Below are positions 41,600 to 50,807 of a stretch of 51,647 nt of DNA, piece by piece; the first letter of the stretch is position 1; every line of letters begins with the position of its first letter. The translations under genes and the position numbers were made by a program. Where the stretch lies: the NCBI GenBank assembly GCA_045611845.1, contig JAZKXZ010000008.1, positions 1 through 51,647 on the forward strand, in the 5' to 3' direction. The stretch comes from Enterocola sp045611845 (lineage in GTDB: Bacteria > Bacteroidota > Bacteroidia > Bacteroidales > Paludibacteraceae). Below the pieces are notes generated by a model. That model worked only from the letters and a program-made list of their open reading frames with translations. It did no database searches and had not been told where the DNA came from.

Positions 41600-42118
41600 T
41601 TATTGTTTTTTGTTAAGGATATAAGCATTTATTAATGAGATAATTATGCCAGCAAAGCTGTACATCCAAATATTTTGCATAGCCATTTGTGATGCAGTTG
41701 GAATAGGACTGTTGTTTACAATTTCTTCTAATTGTGATACATCTGGCATGGTTTGTTTTAATGTGTCAATGTTTTGAAGCAATGTGTTGTATTGCTCACC
41801 AATGAAATCGGTGTTTATAAAACCGAAGTATACATATTCTGCTGCAGCAAGTATAAGTGATGCAAAAAAGAACATAAAGAAACCGTGAGAGTAGAAGTTT
41901 CTGTAGGTAAGTGATTCTTCACTTTTCTTTTTAAAGTCTTTGCCTAGATAATATGCCACAAAAGGCACGCCAATGGTAAGGGCTATGAAAAGCAAATTCA
42001 GAATGGTGTTGCTGTCTGAATTTACCATAAAGAAAAATCGTACTACAAAATATGCAGCTAGAAACAATCCGTGCCACATTGCAGCGTTATATACTTTGCT
42101 TTGTTTTATTTGTTCCAT
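41600..42118 (-). CDS. DUF4199 membrane protein
   Basis: 172 aa with four membrane helices (about 12-30, 37-55, 74-95 and 146-166) and a periplasmic loop between helices 3 and 4 (GEQYNTLLQNIDTLKQTMPDVSQL). This matches DUF4199, a Bacteroidota family often next to the glycosyltransferase found here. It is the first gene of the six-gene unit. Function unknown. Confidence 0.8.
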   Translation of the reverse strand: MEQIKQSKVYNAAMWHGLFLAAYFVVRFFFMVNSDSNTILNLLFIALTIGVPFVAYYLGKDFKKKSEESLTYRNFYSHGFFMFFFASLILAAAEYVYFGFINTDFIGEQYNTLLQNIDTLKQTMPDVSQLEEIVNNSPIPTASQMAMQNIWMYSFAGIIISLINAYILNKKQ

Positions 42119-42150
42119 AATTGTAACATTTATTACCTTTTAGTTGCTGG

Positions 42151-42170
42151 CACTTCGACAAGCTCAGTGA
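42151..42170. repeat. short palindromic repeat
   Basis: CACTTCGACAAGCTCAGTGA with complementary ends CACT/AGTG. I recall this type of sequence as widespread in intergenic DNA of several phyla; its origin is not settled. Confidence 0.4.
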
Positions 42171-42180
42171 CCGCAACCTC

Positions 42181-42299
42181 TAACTCCTAATTGCCTAACG
42201 GCGATTGTTGGCTGCGCTCGGCATAACTTAAGCAAGCTTAGTTCTGCTCTCACTTGCACAACAATTCCTAACTCCTAACTCCTAACTCCTAACTATTAG
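42181..42299. repeat. dispersed hairpin repeat, copy at the 3' end of thiL
   Basis: TCCTAATT (42185-42192), hairpin GCC-TAAC-GGC (42193-42202), TTGGCTGCGCTCGG (42208-42221), second hairpin 42221-42247 with a bulged T, CTCTCACTTGCACAA (42247-42261), then four TCCTAAC heptamers running into the thiL stop codon. Confidence 0.85.
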
Positions 42300-43335
42300 T
42301 GTTAACCCACGCTTGTGAGGTAAGCTCAAAACACTGACCATCACGAGTTTGAAGCATTTTGCCGTCTTCTTTATCGGTCATATAACCAATAACTTTCACG
42401 TCTTTAAGGTTATTAATTTTTTCGTGCATTGTAACAGGCACTGTGAATAATAACTCGTAATCTTCACCTCCGTGTAGTGCAGCAGTGGTTAGGTTCATAT
42501 TAAATTCTTCTGCCATACTAGCAGTTTCATAGTCGATAGGAATTTTTTCTTCAAAAATTCTACAACCTACGCCACTTTCTTTACAAATTTGGAATACATC
42601 AGAAACCATTTCGTCAGAAAGGTCTATCATTGAAGTAGGTTTAATTCCTTCTTTTTTAAGAGCGTCTATAATGTCGCGTCTAGCTTCTGGTTTAAGTTGG
42701 CGACCGATAATATATTCTTTACCTGCAAAGTCTGGTTGTGCATTTATTTCTGAATCAGCACTTTGTGCGAAAATAGCTTTTTCACGTTCTAGAAGTTGAA
42801 GCCCCATATATGCTGCTCCTAGATTTCCAGATACACAAATTATGTCTGTTGGTTTAGCGCCATTTCTATATGTGATTTCATCTTCTTTTGCCATACCCAC
42901 GCAGGTAACACTAATGGTTAAACCTGTTAGAGAACTAGAAGTGTCGCCGCCTACAAGGTCCACATTGTGTCTTTGGCACGCAAGAAGCACACCAGCATAA
43001 AATTCTTCTACATCTTCAATAGCAAAACGTTTTGAAAGACCAAGAGAAACAGTTAGTTGGGTAGGGTAAGCATTCATGGCATAAATATCAGAGAAGTTTG
43101 CTATGGCTGCCTTGTAACCTAAATGTTTAAGTGGAAAATAACTTAAGTCGAAGTGTATGCCCTCTAGCATCAGGTCGGTAGAGATAAGCATTCTGTCTGT
43201 ACCTTCTTTAAGGGCAATCACAGCTGCATCGTCGCCAATACCTTTTTTAGAGGTTTCGTTTTCTAGTTTTACGTATTTATTTATGTGGTCGATAAGACCA
43301 AATTCGCCTATTGTACTAATTTCTGTTCTTGACAT
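42289..43335 (-). CDS. thiL: thiamine-monophosphate kinase
   Basis: Phosphorylates thiamine monophosphate to the diphosphate cofactor. 348 aa, with ATP/Mg motifs of the PurM-like fold: GIGDDAAVI at 37-45, ISTDLMLEGIHFD, and LVGGDTSSS. GIKPTSMIDLSDEMVSDV and LHGGEDYELLF complete the ThiL pattern. The last two residues and the stop codon come from the repeat. A divergent promoter pair separates it from ispE. Confidence 0.95.
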   Translation of the reverse strand: MSRTEISTIGEFGLIDHINKYVKLENETSKKGIGDDAAVIALKEGTDRMLISTDLMLEGIHFDLSYFPLKHLGYKAAIANFSDIYAMNAYPTQLTVSLGLSKRFAIEDVEEFYAGVLLACQRHNVDLVGGDTSSSLTGLTISVTCVGMAKEDEITYRNGAKPTDIICVSGNLGAAYMGLQLLEREKAIFAQSADSEINAQPDFAGKEYIIGRQLKPEARRDIIDALKKEGIKPTSMIDLSDEMVSDVFQICKESGVGCRIFEEKIPIDYETASMAEEFNMNLTTAALHGGEDYELLFTVPVTMHEKINNLKDVKVIGYMTDKEDGKMLQTRDGQCFELTSQAWVNTNS

Positions 43336-43357
43336 AATAAGAGAAAATTAATTCTTA

Positions 43358-43387
43358 CAAAAATAATAATTTTTTTTCTCTTCTCAA
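43358..43387 (-). promoter_or_regulatory. thiL promoter
   Basis: Minus strand: TTG (43387-43385), 19 nt, TATTTTTG (43365-43358). Leader about 15-20 nt. Confidence 0.65.
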
Positions 43388-43396
43388 TCATTTTAA

Positions 43397-43427
43397 TTGG
43401 GTATCTCGTTATAAAATGTTATTTTTG
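43397..43427 (+). promoter_or_regulatory. ispE promoter
   Basis: TTG (43397-43399), exactly 20 nt, TATTTTTG (43420-43427), giving a leader near 10 nt before the ATG at 43444. Confidence 0.65.
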
Positions 43428-43443
43428 CTAATATAAAAAGTAA

Positions 43444-44208
43444 ATGTTTATGGTAGTTTATCCTAATGCTAAAATTAATTTGGGTTTGCACATTGTAAGC
43501 AAACGCGCAGATGGTTATCACAATTTAGAAACAGTGTTTTTTCCACTAGATATTAAAGACAAAATTGAGATAGAAGAGGCATCTGAATTTTCTTTTAATT
43601 TGGAGGGTTTGAAGATAGATGGTGATGTAGAAAGTAACCTTGTAGTGAAGGCATATAGACTACTTCAAAAAGATTTTTCTTTGCCAAATGTAAAGATTTC
43701 GATGCAAAAAAACATTCCATTTGGAGCAGGACTTGGAGGTGGCTCAGCGGATGCTTCTTTTACCTTAAAGGCTCTTAATGAGATGTTTAGCTTGTCGCTT
43801 AGCGATGATGTTTTGGCTGGATATGCTTCAAAACTTGGTGCAGATTGTCCATTTTTTATCTACAATAGACCAATGCTTGCCACCGGTATTGGTACAGAAC
43901 TTTCTCCTATAGAACTTTCACTTGAAGGTTATAAAATAGAGTGGGTGAAACCAAATGTGCATGTTTCTACAGCAGATGCCTACAGACACGTGAAACCAAA
44001 ACAACCAGCGTTTGATTTGCGTGAGCTTCCAAATATTCCTATCGAAGAGTGGAAAAATTGTCTTGTAAACGACTTTGAAGAGAGTGTGTTTGCGCAATAT
44101 CCAGAACTTGCCGACATTAAACAAGATTTCTATAATCGCGGTGCCATCTACGCAGCCATGTCGGGGTCTGGGTCAACAATCTTTGGAATATTTAAAGAGT
44201 TTGTTTAA
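43444..44208 (+). CDS. ispE: 4-diphosphocytidyl-2-C-methyl-D-erythritol kinase
   Basis: GHMP kinase of the MEP isoprenoid pathway. 254 aa from the ATG at 43444; a second ATG at 43450 (MVVYPNAKINLGLHIV) is equally possible and fits the family start well. ATP motif NIPFGAGLGGGSADAS near residue 90. C-terminal AMSGSGSTIFGIF. The last 15 bases form one arm of an 18-bp inverted repeat, so the stop codon lies in a stable hairpin. Confidence 0.95.
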   Translation: MFMVVYPNAKINLGLHIVSKRADGYHNLETVFFPLDIKDKIEIEEASEFSFNLEGLKIDGDVESNLVVKAYRLLQKDFSLPNVKISMQKNIPFGAGLGGGSADASFTLKALNEMFSLSLSDDVLAGYASKLGADCPFFIYNRPMLATGIGTELSPIELSLEGYKIEWVKPNVHVSTADAYRHVKPKQPAFDLRELPNIPIEEWKNCLVNDFEESVFAQYPELADIKQDFYNRGAIYAAMSGSGSTIFGIFKEFV

Positions 44209-44318
44209 AGGGTGCTTTTCTCGGTGCTCTCGTCTTCAAAATCCTCATTTACGACCAGTAAACTCCGGTTTTTCAGACTTCGGGACGCCTAAAAATCCCT
44301 CCTTTAAACAAACTCTTT
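44194..44318. repeat. 18-bp inverted repeat at the ispE 3' end
   Basis: Bases 44194-44211 (AAAGAGTTTGTTTAAAGG, covering the TAA stop) are perfectly complementary to 44301-44318, 89 nt apart. The enclosed DNA is GC-richer and has a small hairpin TTTAC-GACCA-GTAAA. No T-run follows, so it is not a standard terminator. Confidence 0.8.
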
Positions 44319-44336
44319 GGTTTATAATAAATTATT

Positions 44337-44362
44337 TAACTCCTAATTCCTAATTCCTAACT
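44337..44362. repeat. TCCTAAT/C heptamer run at the rlmD 3' end
   Basis: Three consecutive TCCTAAY heptamers after a lone AAC; the last codes for the C-terminal residues and stop of RlmD. Confidence 0.8.
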
Positions 44363-45759
44363 AATAACACAACGTTTTCGACGTGGTGCGTATGCGGAAA
44401 CATATCCACAGGTTGCACTGCAACTATCTTGTACGCCTCACTCATCATGGCAAGGTCACGAGCTTGAGTGGCAGGGTTGCAACTTACGTAAACAATCTTT
44501 TCTGGAGCAGCATTAAGGATTACCTTAATAACGTCTTCGTGCATACCAGCGCGAGGAGGGTCGGTGATAATTACATCTGGTTTGCCGTGCTCTGCAATGA
44601 AATCATCTGTAAGAATGTTTTTCATATCGCCTGCATAGAAAAGAAGGTTGTCTAGGCCGTTTAGCTGAGCATTTACCTTGGCATCTTCTATTGCCTCTGG
44701 CACATATTCTATACCTACTACTTTTTTTGCTTTTTTAGCCACGAAATTTGCGATGGTACCAGTGCCGGTGTAAAGGTCGTAAACCATTTCATTGCCTGTA
44801 AGACCAGCAAATTCTCTTGCCACTTTGTAAAGTTCGTAAGCTTGTAGGGTGTTGGTTTGGTAGAAAGACTTAGGACCAACCTTAAATTTAAGGTCTTCCA
44901 TGGTTTCATAGAAGAAGTCTTTGCCTTTATATACCATTACTTCTTGGTCGCCAATAGTGTCGTTTGCTTTTTGGTTGCAAATATATAGTAGGGAAGTAAT
45001 TTCTGGGAAAGAGGTTGCTAAATGTTCTAAAAGACCATTCCAAACGGTTTCGTCTTTTTCTGCAAACACCACAATAACCATAAGTTCGCCTGTGGTAACA
45101 GAATTTCTAATCATAAGAGTACGCATCATACCCACTTGCTCACGCAAATTGAAGTATGAAATATTATTTTCCATACAATACTTATGAGTAGCAATTCTTA
45201 TGCGGTTTGAAATTTCGTCTTGTAGATAGCAGTTTTCAATATGAAGAACTTTGTCGAAACAACCAGGAATGTGAAATCCTAGAGCTTTTTTTCTTTTTTG
45301 CTCGTCTGGAAGTTGCATTTCTTCATTTGTAAGCCACGCCTTTGCAGAAAAAGTGAATTCCAACTTATTTCTGTAGTGAGTGGTTTTTGCAGAACCTAGA
45401 ATAGGACTGATTTCTGGTAAATTTAGTTTACCTATGCGTACCAAATTGTCTACAACTTGGTTTTGTTTGTATTTTAATTGCTCAGAATATGGCAAGTTTT
45501 GCCATTTACAACCACCACAAAGACCAAACTGTGCACAGAATGGTGTTTCTCTCACAGGAGAATAAGTCTTATAGTTTATAACACGAGCTTCTGCGTATGA
45601 TTTTTTCTTCTTAGTAACTTGCACATCTACCACATCGCCAGGAACTGCGTATGGAATGAAAATTACTAAATCTTCGTGACGTGCAATTGCTTTTCCTTCT
45701 GCTGCAACATCTGTAATTAGAAGGTCTTCTATAATAGGAAGTGGTTTTTTACGAGCCAT
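44350..45759 (-). CDS. rlmD: 23S rRNA (uracil-1939-C5)-methyltransferase
   Basis: SAM-dependent m5U methylase of the TrmA/RlmD family, 469 aa from the ATG at 45759 (MARKKPLPIIEDLLITDVAAEGKAIAR, a TRAM domain start). An ATG at 45852 would add an unrelated hydrophobic leader. [4Fe-4S]-type cysteines lie in FCAQFGLCGGCKWQ. SAM motif DLYTGTGTIANF, ITDPPRAGMHEDV and the catalytic Cys in IVYVSCNPATQARDLA. The last residues and stop are encoded by a heptamer repeat. Confidence 0.93.
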   Translation of the reverse strand: MARKKPLPIIEDLLITDVAAEGKAIARHEDLVIFIPYAVPGDVVDVQVTKKKKSYAEARVINYKTYSPVRETPFCAQFGLCGGCKWQNLPYSEQLKYKQNQVVDNLVRIGKLNLPEISPILGSAKTTHYRNKLEFTFSAKAWLTNEEMQLPDEQKRKKALGFHIPGCFDKVLHIENCYLQDEISNRIRIATHKYCMENNISYFNLREQVGMMRTLMIRNSVTTGELMVIVVFAEKDETVWNGLLEHLATSFPEITSLLYICNQKANDTIGDQEVMVYKGKDFFYETMEDLKFKVGPKSFYQTNTLQAYELYKVAREFAGLTGNEMVYDLYTGTGTIANFVAKKAKKVVGIEYVPEAIEDAKVNAQLNGLDNLLFYAGDMKNILTDDFIAEHGKPDVIITDPPRAGMHEDVIKVILNAAPEKIVYVSCNPATQARDLAMMSEAYKIVAVQPVDMFPHTHHVENVVLLVRN

Positions 45760-45769
45760 TTTAAGAAAG

Positions 45770-45860
45770 TTAGGGAGTTCTATAAATAAGAACAATAAAA
45801 TGTAATTAGGGTTTCGGAATGAGAAGTTAACTCCTAACTTCTCACTCCTCACTCCTAACT
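45770..45860. repeat. degenerate TCCTAAC-type repeat between prs and rlmD
   Basis: Heptamer-like units (CTCCTAAC, CTCACTCCTCACTCCTAAC) at 45830-45859, and reverse ones at 45771-45778, fill most of the 105-nt gap. No promoter-like box is seen, so rlmD is probably read through from prs. Confidence 0.6.
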
Positions 45861-45864
45861 TATA

Positions 45865-46803
45865 TTATACTAAGTAGCTAGAGCTAATAGATTTGTTTGT
45901 GTTAACGTTGATGATAGTGTTAGCAATTAAATCTGCAACGCTTAATACTTTAATTTTTTCAGATTCTTTCTTAAGTGGAATAGAGTCTGTGAAATAGATA
46001 GCTGTTAGTTTAGATTTTTCGATACGTTCTGTAGCTGGATCTGAAAGCACACCGTGAGAAGCGAATGCACGTACAGAAAGAGCACCATTTTCAATCATTA
46101 GGTCTGCAGCTTTTGTAATAGTACCTGCTGTGTCAACCATGTCGTCAAGGATGATAACGTTTTTACCTTGTACGTCACCAATAATCTTCATAGATTCTAC
46201 CACGTTTGCTTTAGCACGTTGTTTGTGGCAAAGAACTAGGTCTACACCTAAATATTTAGCGTATGAGCTAGCACGTTTTGAACCACCTACGTCTGGAGAA
46301 GCAATAACTAGGTTTTCTAGGTTCATAGATTGGATATAAGGTAGGAAGATTGATGAAGCAAGTAGGTGGTCTACTGGGCAATCAAAGAATCCTTGAATTT
46401 GGTCAGCGTGTAGGTCTAGTGTGATTACGCGGTCGATACCAGCTGTGCTTAATAAATCTGCTATTAATTTTGCACCTATAGAAACACGTGGTTTGTCTTT
46501 GCGGTCTTGACGTGCCCAACCGAAATAAGGGATTACAGGGATAATTTTCTTTGCAGAAGCACGTTTAGCAGCATCAATCATAAGTAAAAGTTCCAACAAG
46601 TTGTCAGAATTTGGGAATGTAGATTGTACTAAATAAACTTCGCAACCACGAATAGACTCTTCGTATGATACCACGAATTCACCGTCAGCGAAATATTGGA
46701 TATTCATGTTACCTAGTGGGCAACCCAATTTTTCGCATACTTTTTCTGCCATGTATCTTGACTTTGTGCCACAGAATACTTTAAATGGAGTAGGAGCGTT
46801 CAT
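45865..46803 (-). CDS. prs: ribose-phosphate pyrophosphokinase
   Basis: Makes PRPP from ribose-5-phosphate and ATP for nucleotide and amino acid synthesis. 312 aa, class I PRS. FCGTKSRYMAEKVCEKLG at the start, DLHADQIQGFFDCPVDHL near residue 129, the flexible catalytic loop around KQRAKAN, and the PRPP-binding motif VIILDDMVDTAGTI near 214-227. It lies 18 nt after glyA on the same strand. Confidence 0.96.
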   Translation of the reverse strand: MNAPTPFKVFCGTKSRYMAEKVCEKLGCPLGNMNIQYFADGEFVVSYEESIRGCEVYLVQSTFPNSDNLLELLLMIDAAKRASAKKIIPVIPYFGWARQDRKDKPRVSIGAKLIADLLSTAGIDRVITLDLHADQIQGFFDCPVDHLLASSIFLPYIQSMNLENLVIASPDVGGSKRASSYAKYLGVDLVLCHKQRAKANVVESMKIIGDVQGKNVIILDDMVDTAGTITKAADLMIENGALSVRAFASHGVLSDPATERIEKSKLTAIYFTDSIPLKKESEKIKVLSVADLIANTIINVNTNKSISSSYLV

Positions 46804-46821
46804 TTTAAATATGTGTTTTTA

Positions 46822-48102
46822 TTAATAAGCAAATAATGGATAATCTTTCATAATGTCGTTTACACGAGCACGTACAGCTGCAATGCTGTTTTCGTCTTCT
46901 GGATTGTTAAGCACTTCTTCAATCATTTCTGCAATAACTACCATTAAGTCTTCTTTAGCACCACGAGTAGTGATAGCTGGAGTACCTAAACGCATACCAG
47001 ATGTTTGGAAAGCAGAGCGAGAGTCGAATGGTACCATGTTTTTGTTACATGTAATATCGGCAGCAACAAGTGCTTTTTCTGCTACTTTACCAGTTAGGTC
47101 TGGATATTTAGTACGTAGGTCAACTAGCATAGAGTGGTTGTCTGTACCGTCAGATACGATTTTGAAACCACGTTTGATAAGTTCTTCAGCTAGTTTAGCT
47201 GCGTTTTTCTTCACTTGAATTTGATATTCTTTGTATTCTGGTTGAAGACATTCGCCAAATGCAACAGCTTTTGCTGCAATAACGTGTTCTAGTGGACCAC
47301 CTTGAATACCTGGGAATACTGCTGAGTCTAGGCAAGCAGACATCATTTTGATTTCACCTTTTGGAGTTTTTACACCTTTTGGGTTAGGGAAGTCTTCGCC
47401 CATCATAATCACACCACCACGAGGACCACGAAGAGTTTTGTGAGTAGTAGAAGTAACGATGTGCGCATATTTAAGTGGGTTGTCTAGTAGACCTGCTGCA
47501 ATAAGACCTGCAGGGTGAGCCATATCCACAAGAAGGATAGCACCTACTTTGTCAGCTATTTCGCGCATGCGTTTGTAATCCCATTCACGAGAGTAAGCAG
47601 AACCACCACCAATAATCATTTTTGGTTTTTCACGAAGTGCTGTTTCTTCCATTTGATCATAATCTACACGACCAGTTTCTTCGTTTAGGTTATATTCACA
47701 TGGAGTGTAAATAAGACCAGAAGAGTTTACAAGTGAACCGTGAGAAAGGTGACCACCGTGAGCTAGGTTTAGACCCATGAATTTGTCACCAGGATTTAGA
47801 ACTGCTAAAAATACAGCAGCATTAGCTTGAGCACCAGAGTGTGGTTGAACGTTAGCCCAGCAAGCACCAAAGATTTCTTTTAGACGGTCGATAGCAAGTT
47901 GTTCACTTTCGTCAACCACTTCGCAACCACCATAGTAGCGTTTGCCTGGGTAACCTTCTGCATACTTGTTGGTTAATACAGAACCCATAGCTTCCATTAC
48001 TTGGTCGCTAACAAAGTTTTCAGAAGCGATTAACTCGATGCCTTTCATTTGGCGTTCGCGTTCTCTTTTAATAATGTCAAAAATAGCTGAATCCCTTTTC
48101 AT
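46822..48102 (-). CDS. glyA: serine hydroxymethyltransferase
   Basis: PLP enzyme converting serine and tetrahydrofolate to glycine and methylene-THF. 426 aa. The PLP lysine is in VTSTTHKTLRGPRGG. The N-terminal MKGIELIASENFVSDQVMEAMGS and SGAQANAAVF are standard. It follows ftsK after 17 nt and precedes prs, a plausible three- or four-gene transcript starting at ftsK. Confidence 0.97.
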   Translation of the reverse strand: MKRDSAIFDIIKRERERQMKGIELIASENFVSDQVMEAMGSVLTNKYAEGYPGKRYYGGCEVVDESEQLAIDRLKEIFGACWANVQPHSGAQANAAVFLAVLNPGDKFMGLNLAHGGHLSHGSLVNSSGLIYTPCEYNLNEETGRVDYDQMEETALREKPKMIIGGGSAYSREWDYKRMREIADKVGAILLVDMAHPAGLIAAGLLDNPLKYAHIVTSTTHKTLRGPRGGVIMMGEDFPNPKGVKTPKGEIKMMSACLDSAVFPGIQGGPLEHVIAAKAVAFGECLQPEYKEYQIQVKKNAAKLAEELIKRGFKIVSDGTDNHSMLVDLRTKYPDLTGKVAEKALVAADITCNKNMVPFDSRSAFQTSGMRLGTPAITTRGAKEDLMVVIAEMIEEVLNNPEDENSIAAVRARVNDIMKDYPLFAY

Positions 48103-48119
48103 AATTTGAGAATTTATAT

Positions 48120-50591
48120 TTATAAAGTTTCGAATATTCTTTCTAATTGTCCTTCGTCCATTACAAGTACCTGACGACCTTTACTTCCATCTTGAGGACC
48201 TACAATGCCAGCTGCTTCTAGTTGGTCCATAATTCTACCAGCACGGTTGTAGCCGATAGAGAATTTACGTTGAATCATAGAAGTAGAACCACTTTGGTTT
48301 AGAACCACTAAGCGGGCAGCGTCTTCAAACATTGCATCGCGTTGGCTCATATCTATACCTCTCATATTAGTGTCGCCACCATCGCCTAATTCTACTTCTG
48401 GAAGATAGAATGCGTGAGTATAACCTTGTTGGTCGCCAATAAAACTACAAATAGCTTCCACCTCTGGAGTGTCAACAAATGCACATTGCACACGAGTAAG
48501 GTCGTTGCCTTGAGTGAATAGTAAGTCGCCACGACCTACAAGTTGGTTTGCACCAGGAGAGTCTAGGATGGTACGTGAGTCTATCATAGACGATACCTTA
48601 AATGCTAAACGTCCTGGGAAGTTTGCTTTAATAGAACCTGTAATAATATTGGTAGAAGGACGTTGGGTAGCAATAATCATGTGAATACCTGCAGCACGAG
48701 CTAGCTGAGCGATACGTGCAATAGGCATTTCCACTTCTTTACCCGCAGTCATAATAAGGTCTGCAAACTCGTCGATAATAACTACCATATAGGGTAGGTA
48801 ACGGTGTCCGTTTTCTGGATTTAATTGACGGGTAACAAACTTCTCATTATATTCCTTAATATTTCTCACATGCGCTTTTTTAAGCAGGTCGAAACGGGTG
48901 TCCATTTCTTTACAAACAGACTGAAGAGTTTGGGTGACTTTGGTTACATCTGAGATAACTGCATCTTCGCTGTCTTCTAGTTTTGCAAGGAAATGTTTCT
49001 CTATAGTAGAGTATAATGTAAACTCGGTCTTTTTAGGGTCGATTAGCACAATCTTAAGTTGCGAAGGGTGTTTTTTGTAAAGTAAAGATGTGATAATCGC
49101 ATTTAACCCTACGGACTTTCCTTGACCTGTAGCCCCTGCCACAAGTAGGTGAGGTAATTTACATAAATCTAGCATAAACACCTCGTTTGTAATGGTCTTA
49201 CCAATAGCAATAGGAAGGTCGTAACTTGTATTTTGGAACTTCTCAGATGCTATTAGAGAACGCATTGGCACTATCTGTGGATTCTTGTTTGGAACCTCAA
49301 TACCCACTGTACCTCTACCTGGAATAGGAGCAATAATACGGATACCTACAGCTGCTAGAGATAGTGCAATATCGTCACCAAGGTTACGAATCTTACTAAT
49401 ACGAATACCATCGTCTGGCACTATTTCATAAAGAGTAATTGTAGGACCAACAGTAGCTTCAATTTTCTTAATAGTGATACCGTAGTTTCTTAAAGTTTGG
49501 GTGATGCGTTCTTTGTTTTCTTGTTGCTCTGCAGCATCCACGCTCTTAATTTCACCAAAGTCTTTAAGAAGGTCGTATGATGGATATTTATAATATGATA
49601 AGTCTAGAGTAGGGTCGTAGTCATTGTTTTGTTCTACAAGTTCAGAGCCTTCGCCTTCCGCCACAGTAACAGTAAATTCTACTTCTTCATTTTCTTTTTC
49701 TTCTACATGAAGAATAGGTTTTCGAGATTCTTCTTGTGGCTGTGCAATGTTCTCCTCTAAAACTGTTTGTATTTCTTCGTAGTCGTCTTGGGTGTTAACA
49801 TATTCTTGTTCATCTAAATTTTCTTCTTCAGACTCTACAATTTCTTCTTCATCTTCTTCGATTAGTTGAGCCTCGTTTTCTTGAATATGTTCTACCTCTG
49901 GAGAAACTTTTCCCTCAATGTCAACAATATTAAATTCAATTTCTTCTTGAGCTTTTTCGTATTCTATACGCTCTCTGTGTTGTGCTTTTTGTCTTTCTAT
50001 ATATGCAGAAATACGTTTTGTCCAGCTAATAGCAGAGTCAATAAGGAAGATAAGTAGTGTAAGGAAGATAATAGCTCCAAGACCTACATTACCCACAAGT
50101 GTAGATAAGTATGCTACTATTTCGTTGCCATGATTTCCACCAAATTGAATATATGGAACATAACTTAATGTAGGAATGATGAATGCGGTAGCAATTGACC
50201 CCCAAATGGTAACAAAAAATAGATTGATAAGTTTTTTAGGTAGATTGTATTCGCCTAGTGGGTGAATAAGTTGCACACCAGCTCTTAGCAAGAACCATGG
50301 CCAAAACAAAGTGGCAATACCAAACCATTGATTTATGATTGTGTTTGCCATTTTTGCTCCCACGTAGCCAATCCAATTTTCGTAAGCTTTTGTTTCTTTG
50401 GTGGCTTCTTGTAGGCTATGTTTTAGTAGGTTATAATCGCTGTCGCCGTATAGAAGGAAAGAAAATAATGAAGAGAAAAGATAAAAGGCACAAAATATGA
50501 ACAATATTCCTATAATGATGCGAACCTTTTCGTTTGAGAAAAAGTTCTTGATTTTCAATAGGATACTTGGGTTGTTTGTCTTTTTTGCCAT
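48120..50591 (-). CDS. ftsK: DNA translocase FtsK
   Basis: Septal DNA pump that clears and dimer-resolves chromosome ends at division. 823 aa. Four N-terminal membrane helices (about 22-48, 75-100, 125-150 and 170-195). A strongly acidic linker (about 225-330, many Glu/Asp/Gln). The RecA-like motor has Walker A GATGQGKS at 486-493 and Walker B YMVVIIDEFADLIM. The C-terminal gamma winged helix (LVVLNQSGSTSMIQRKFSIGYNRAGRIMDQLEAAGIVGP) should read KOPS-like sequences. Confidence 0.95.
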   Translation of the reverse strand: MAKKTNNPSILLKIKNFFSNEKVRIIIGILFIFCAFYLFSSLFSFLLYGDSDYNLLKHSLQEATKETKAYENWIGYVGAKMANTIINQWFGIATLFWPWFLLRAGVQLIHPLGEYNLPKKLINLFFVTIWGSIATAFIIPTLSYVPYIQFGGNHGNEIVAYLSTLVGNVGLGAIIFLTLLIFLIDSAISWTKRISAYIERQKAQHRERIEYEKAQEEIEFNIVDIEGKVSPEVEHIQENEAQLIEEDEEEIVESEEENLDEQEYVNTQDDYEEIQTVLEENIAQPQEESRKPILHVEEKENEEVEFTVTVAEGEGSELVEQNNDYDPTLDLSYYKYPSYDLLKDFGEIKSVDAAEQQENKERITQTLRNYGITIKKIEATVGPTITLYEIVPDDGIRISKIRNLGDDIALSLAAVGIRIIAPIPGRGTVGIEVPNKNPQIVPMRSLIASEKFQNTSYDLPIAIGKTITNEVFMLDLCKLPHLLVAGATGQGKSVGLNAIITSLLYKKHPSQLKIVLIDPKKTEFTLYSTIEKHFLAKLEDSEDAVISDVTKVTQTLQSVCKEMDTRFDLLKKAHVRNIKEYNEKFVTRQLNPENGHRYLPYMVVIIDEFADLIMTAGKEVEMPIARIAQLARAAGIHMIIATQRPSTNIITGSIKANFPGRLAFKVSSMIDSRTILDSPGANQLVGRGDLLFTQGNDLTRVQCAFVDTPEVEAICSFIGDQQGYTHAFYLPEVELGDGGDTNMRGIDMSQRDAMFEDAARLVVLNQSGSTSMIQRKFSIGYNRAGRIMDQLEAAGIVGPQDGSKGRQVLVMDEGQLERIFETL

Positions 50592-50807
50592 TTTATTTTC
50601 AAATTTAGTGCAAAAGTAGTAAAAACTTTTATTAATACCTTATTAAAATAAAGATATTTATTAACATCTTTACAGATATTCATTTTTAACATTTAAACTT
50701 CATTTTCTTTTTTTTTGTTAATTTTTAATGTTTAAACTTGTTTTCTTCTTTTATATTTAACAAAATTTGAATATTTTTGGGGACTCTTTAACTTTAAACA
50801 TTTATTT
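50592..50807. promoter_or_regulatory. divergent intergenic region ftsK / GH13
   Basis: A 216-bp very AT-rich gap. On the minus strand TACTTTTG at 50618-50611 is the likely ftsK -7 box. On the plus strand TATTTTTG at 50772-50779 is the likely amylase -7 box, 28 nt before the ATG. No -33 element fits well for either. I see no further gene. Confidence 0.4.

Noticed and set aside
44075..44353. 92-aa frame overlapping the ispE end
   Set aside because: Out of frame with ispE and made of the inverted repeat and its loop; no signal, no family.
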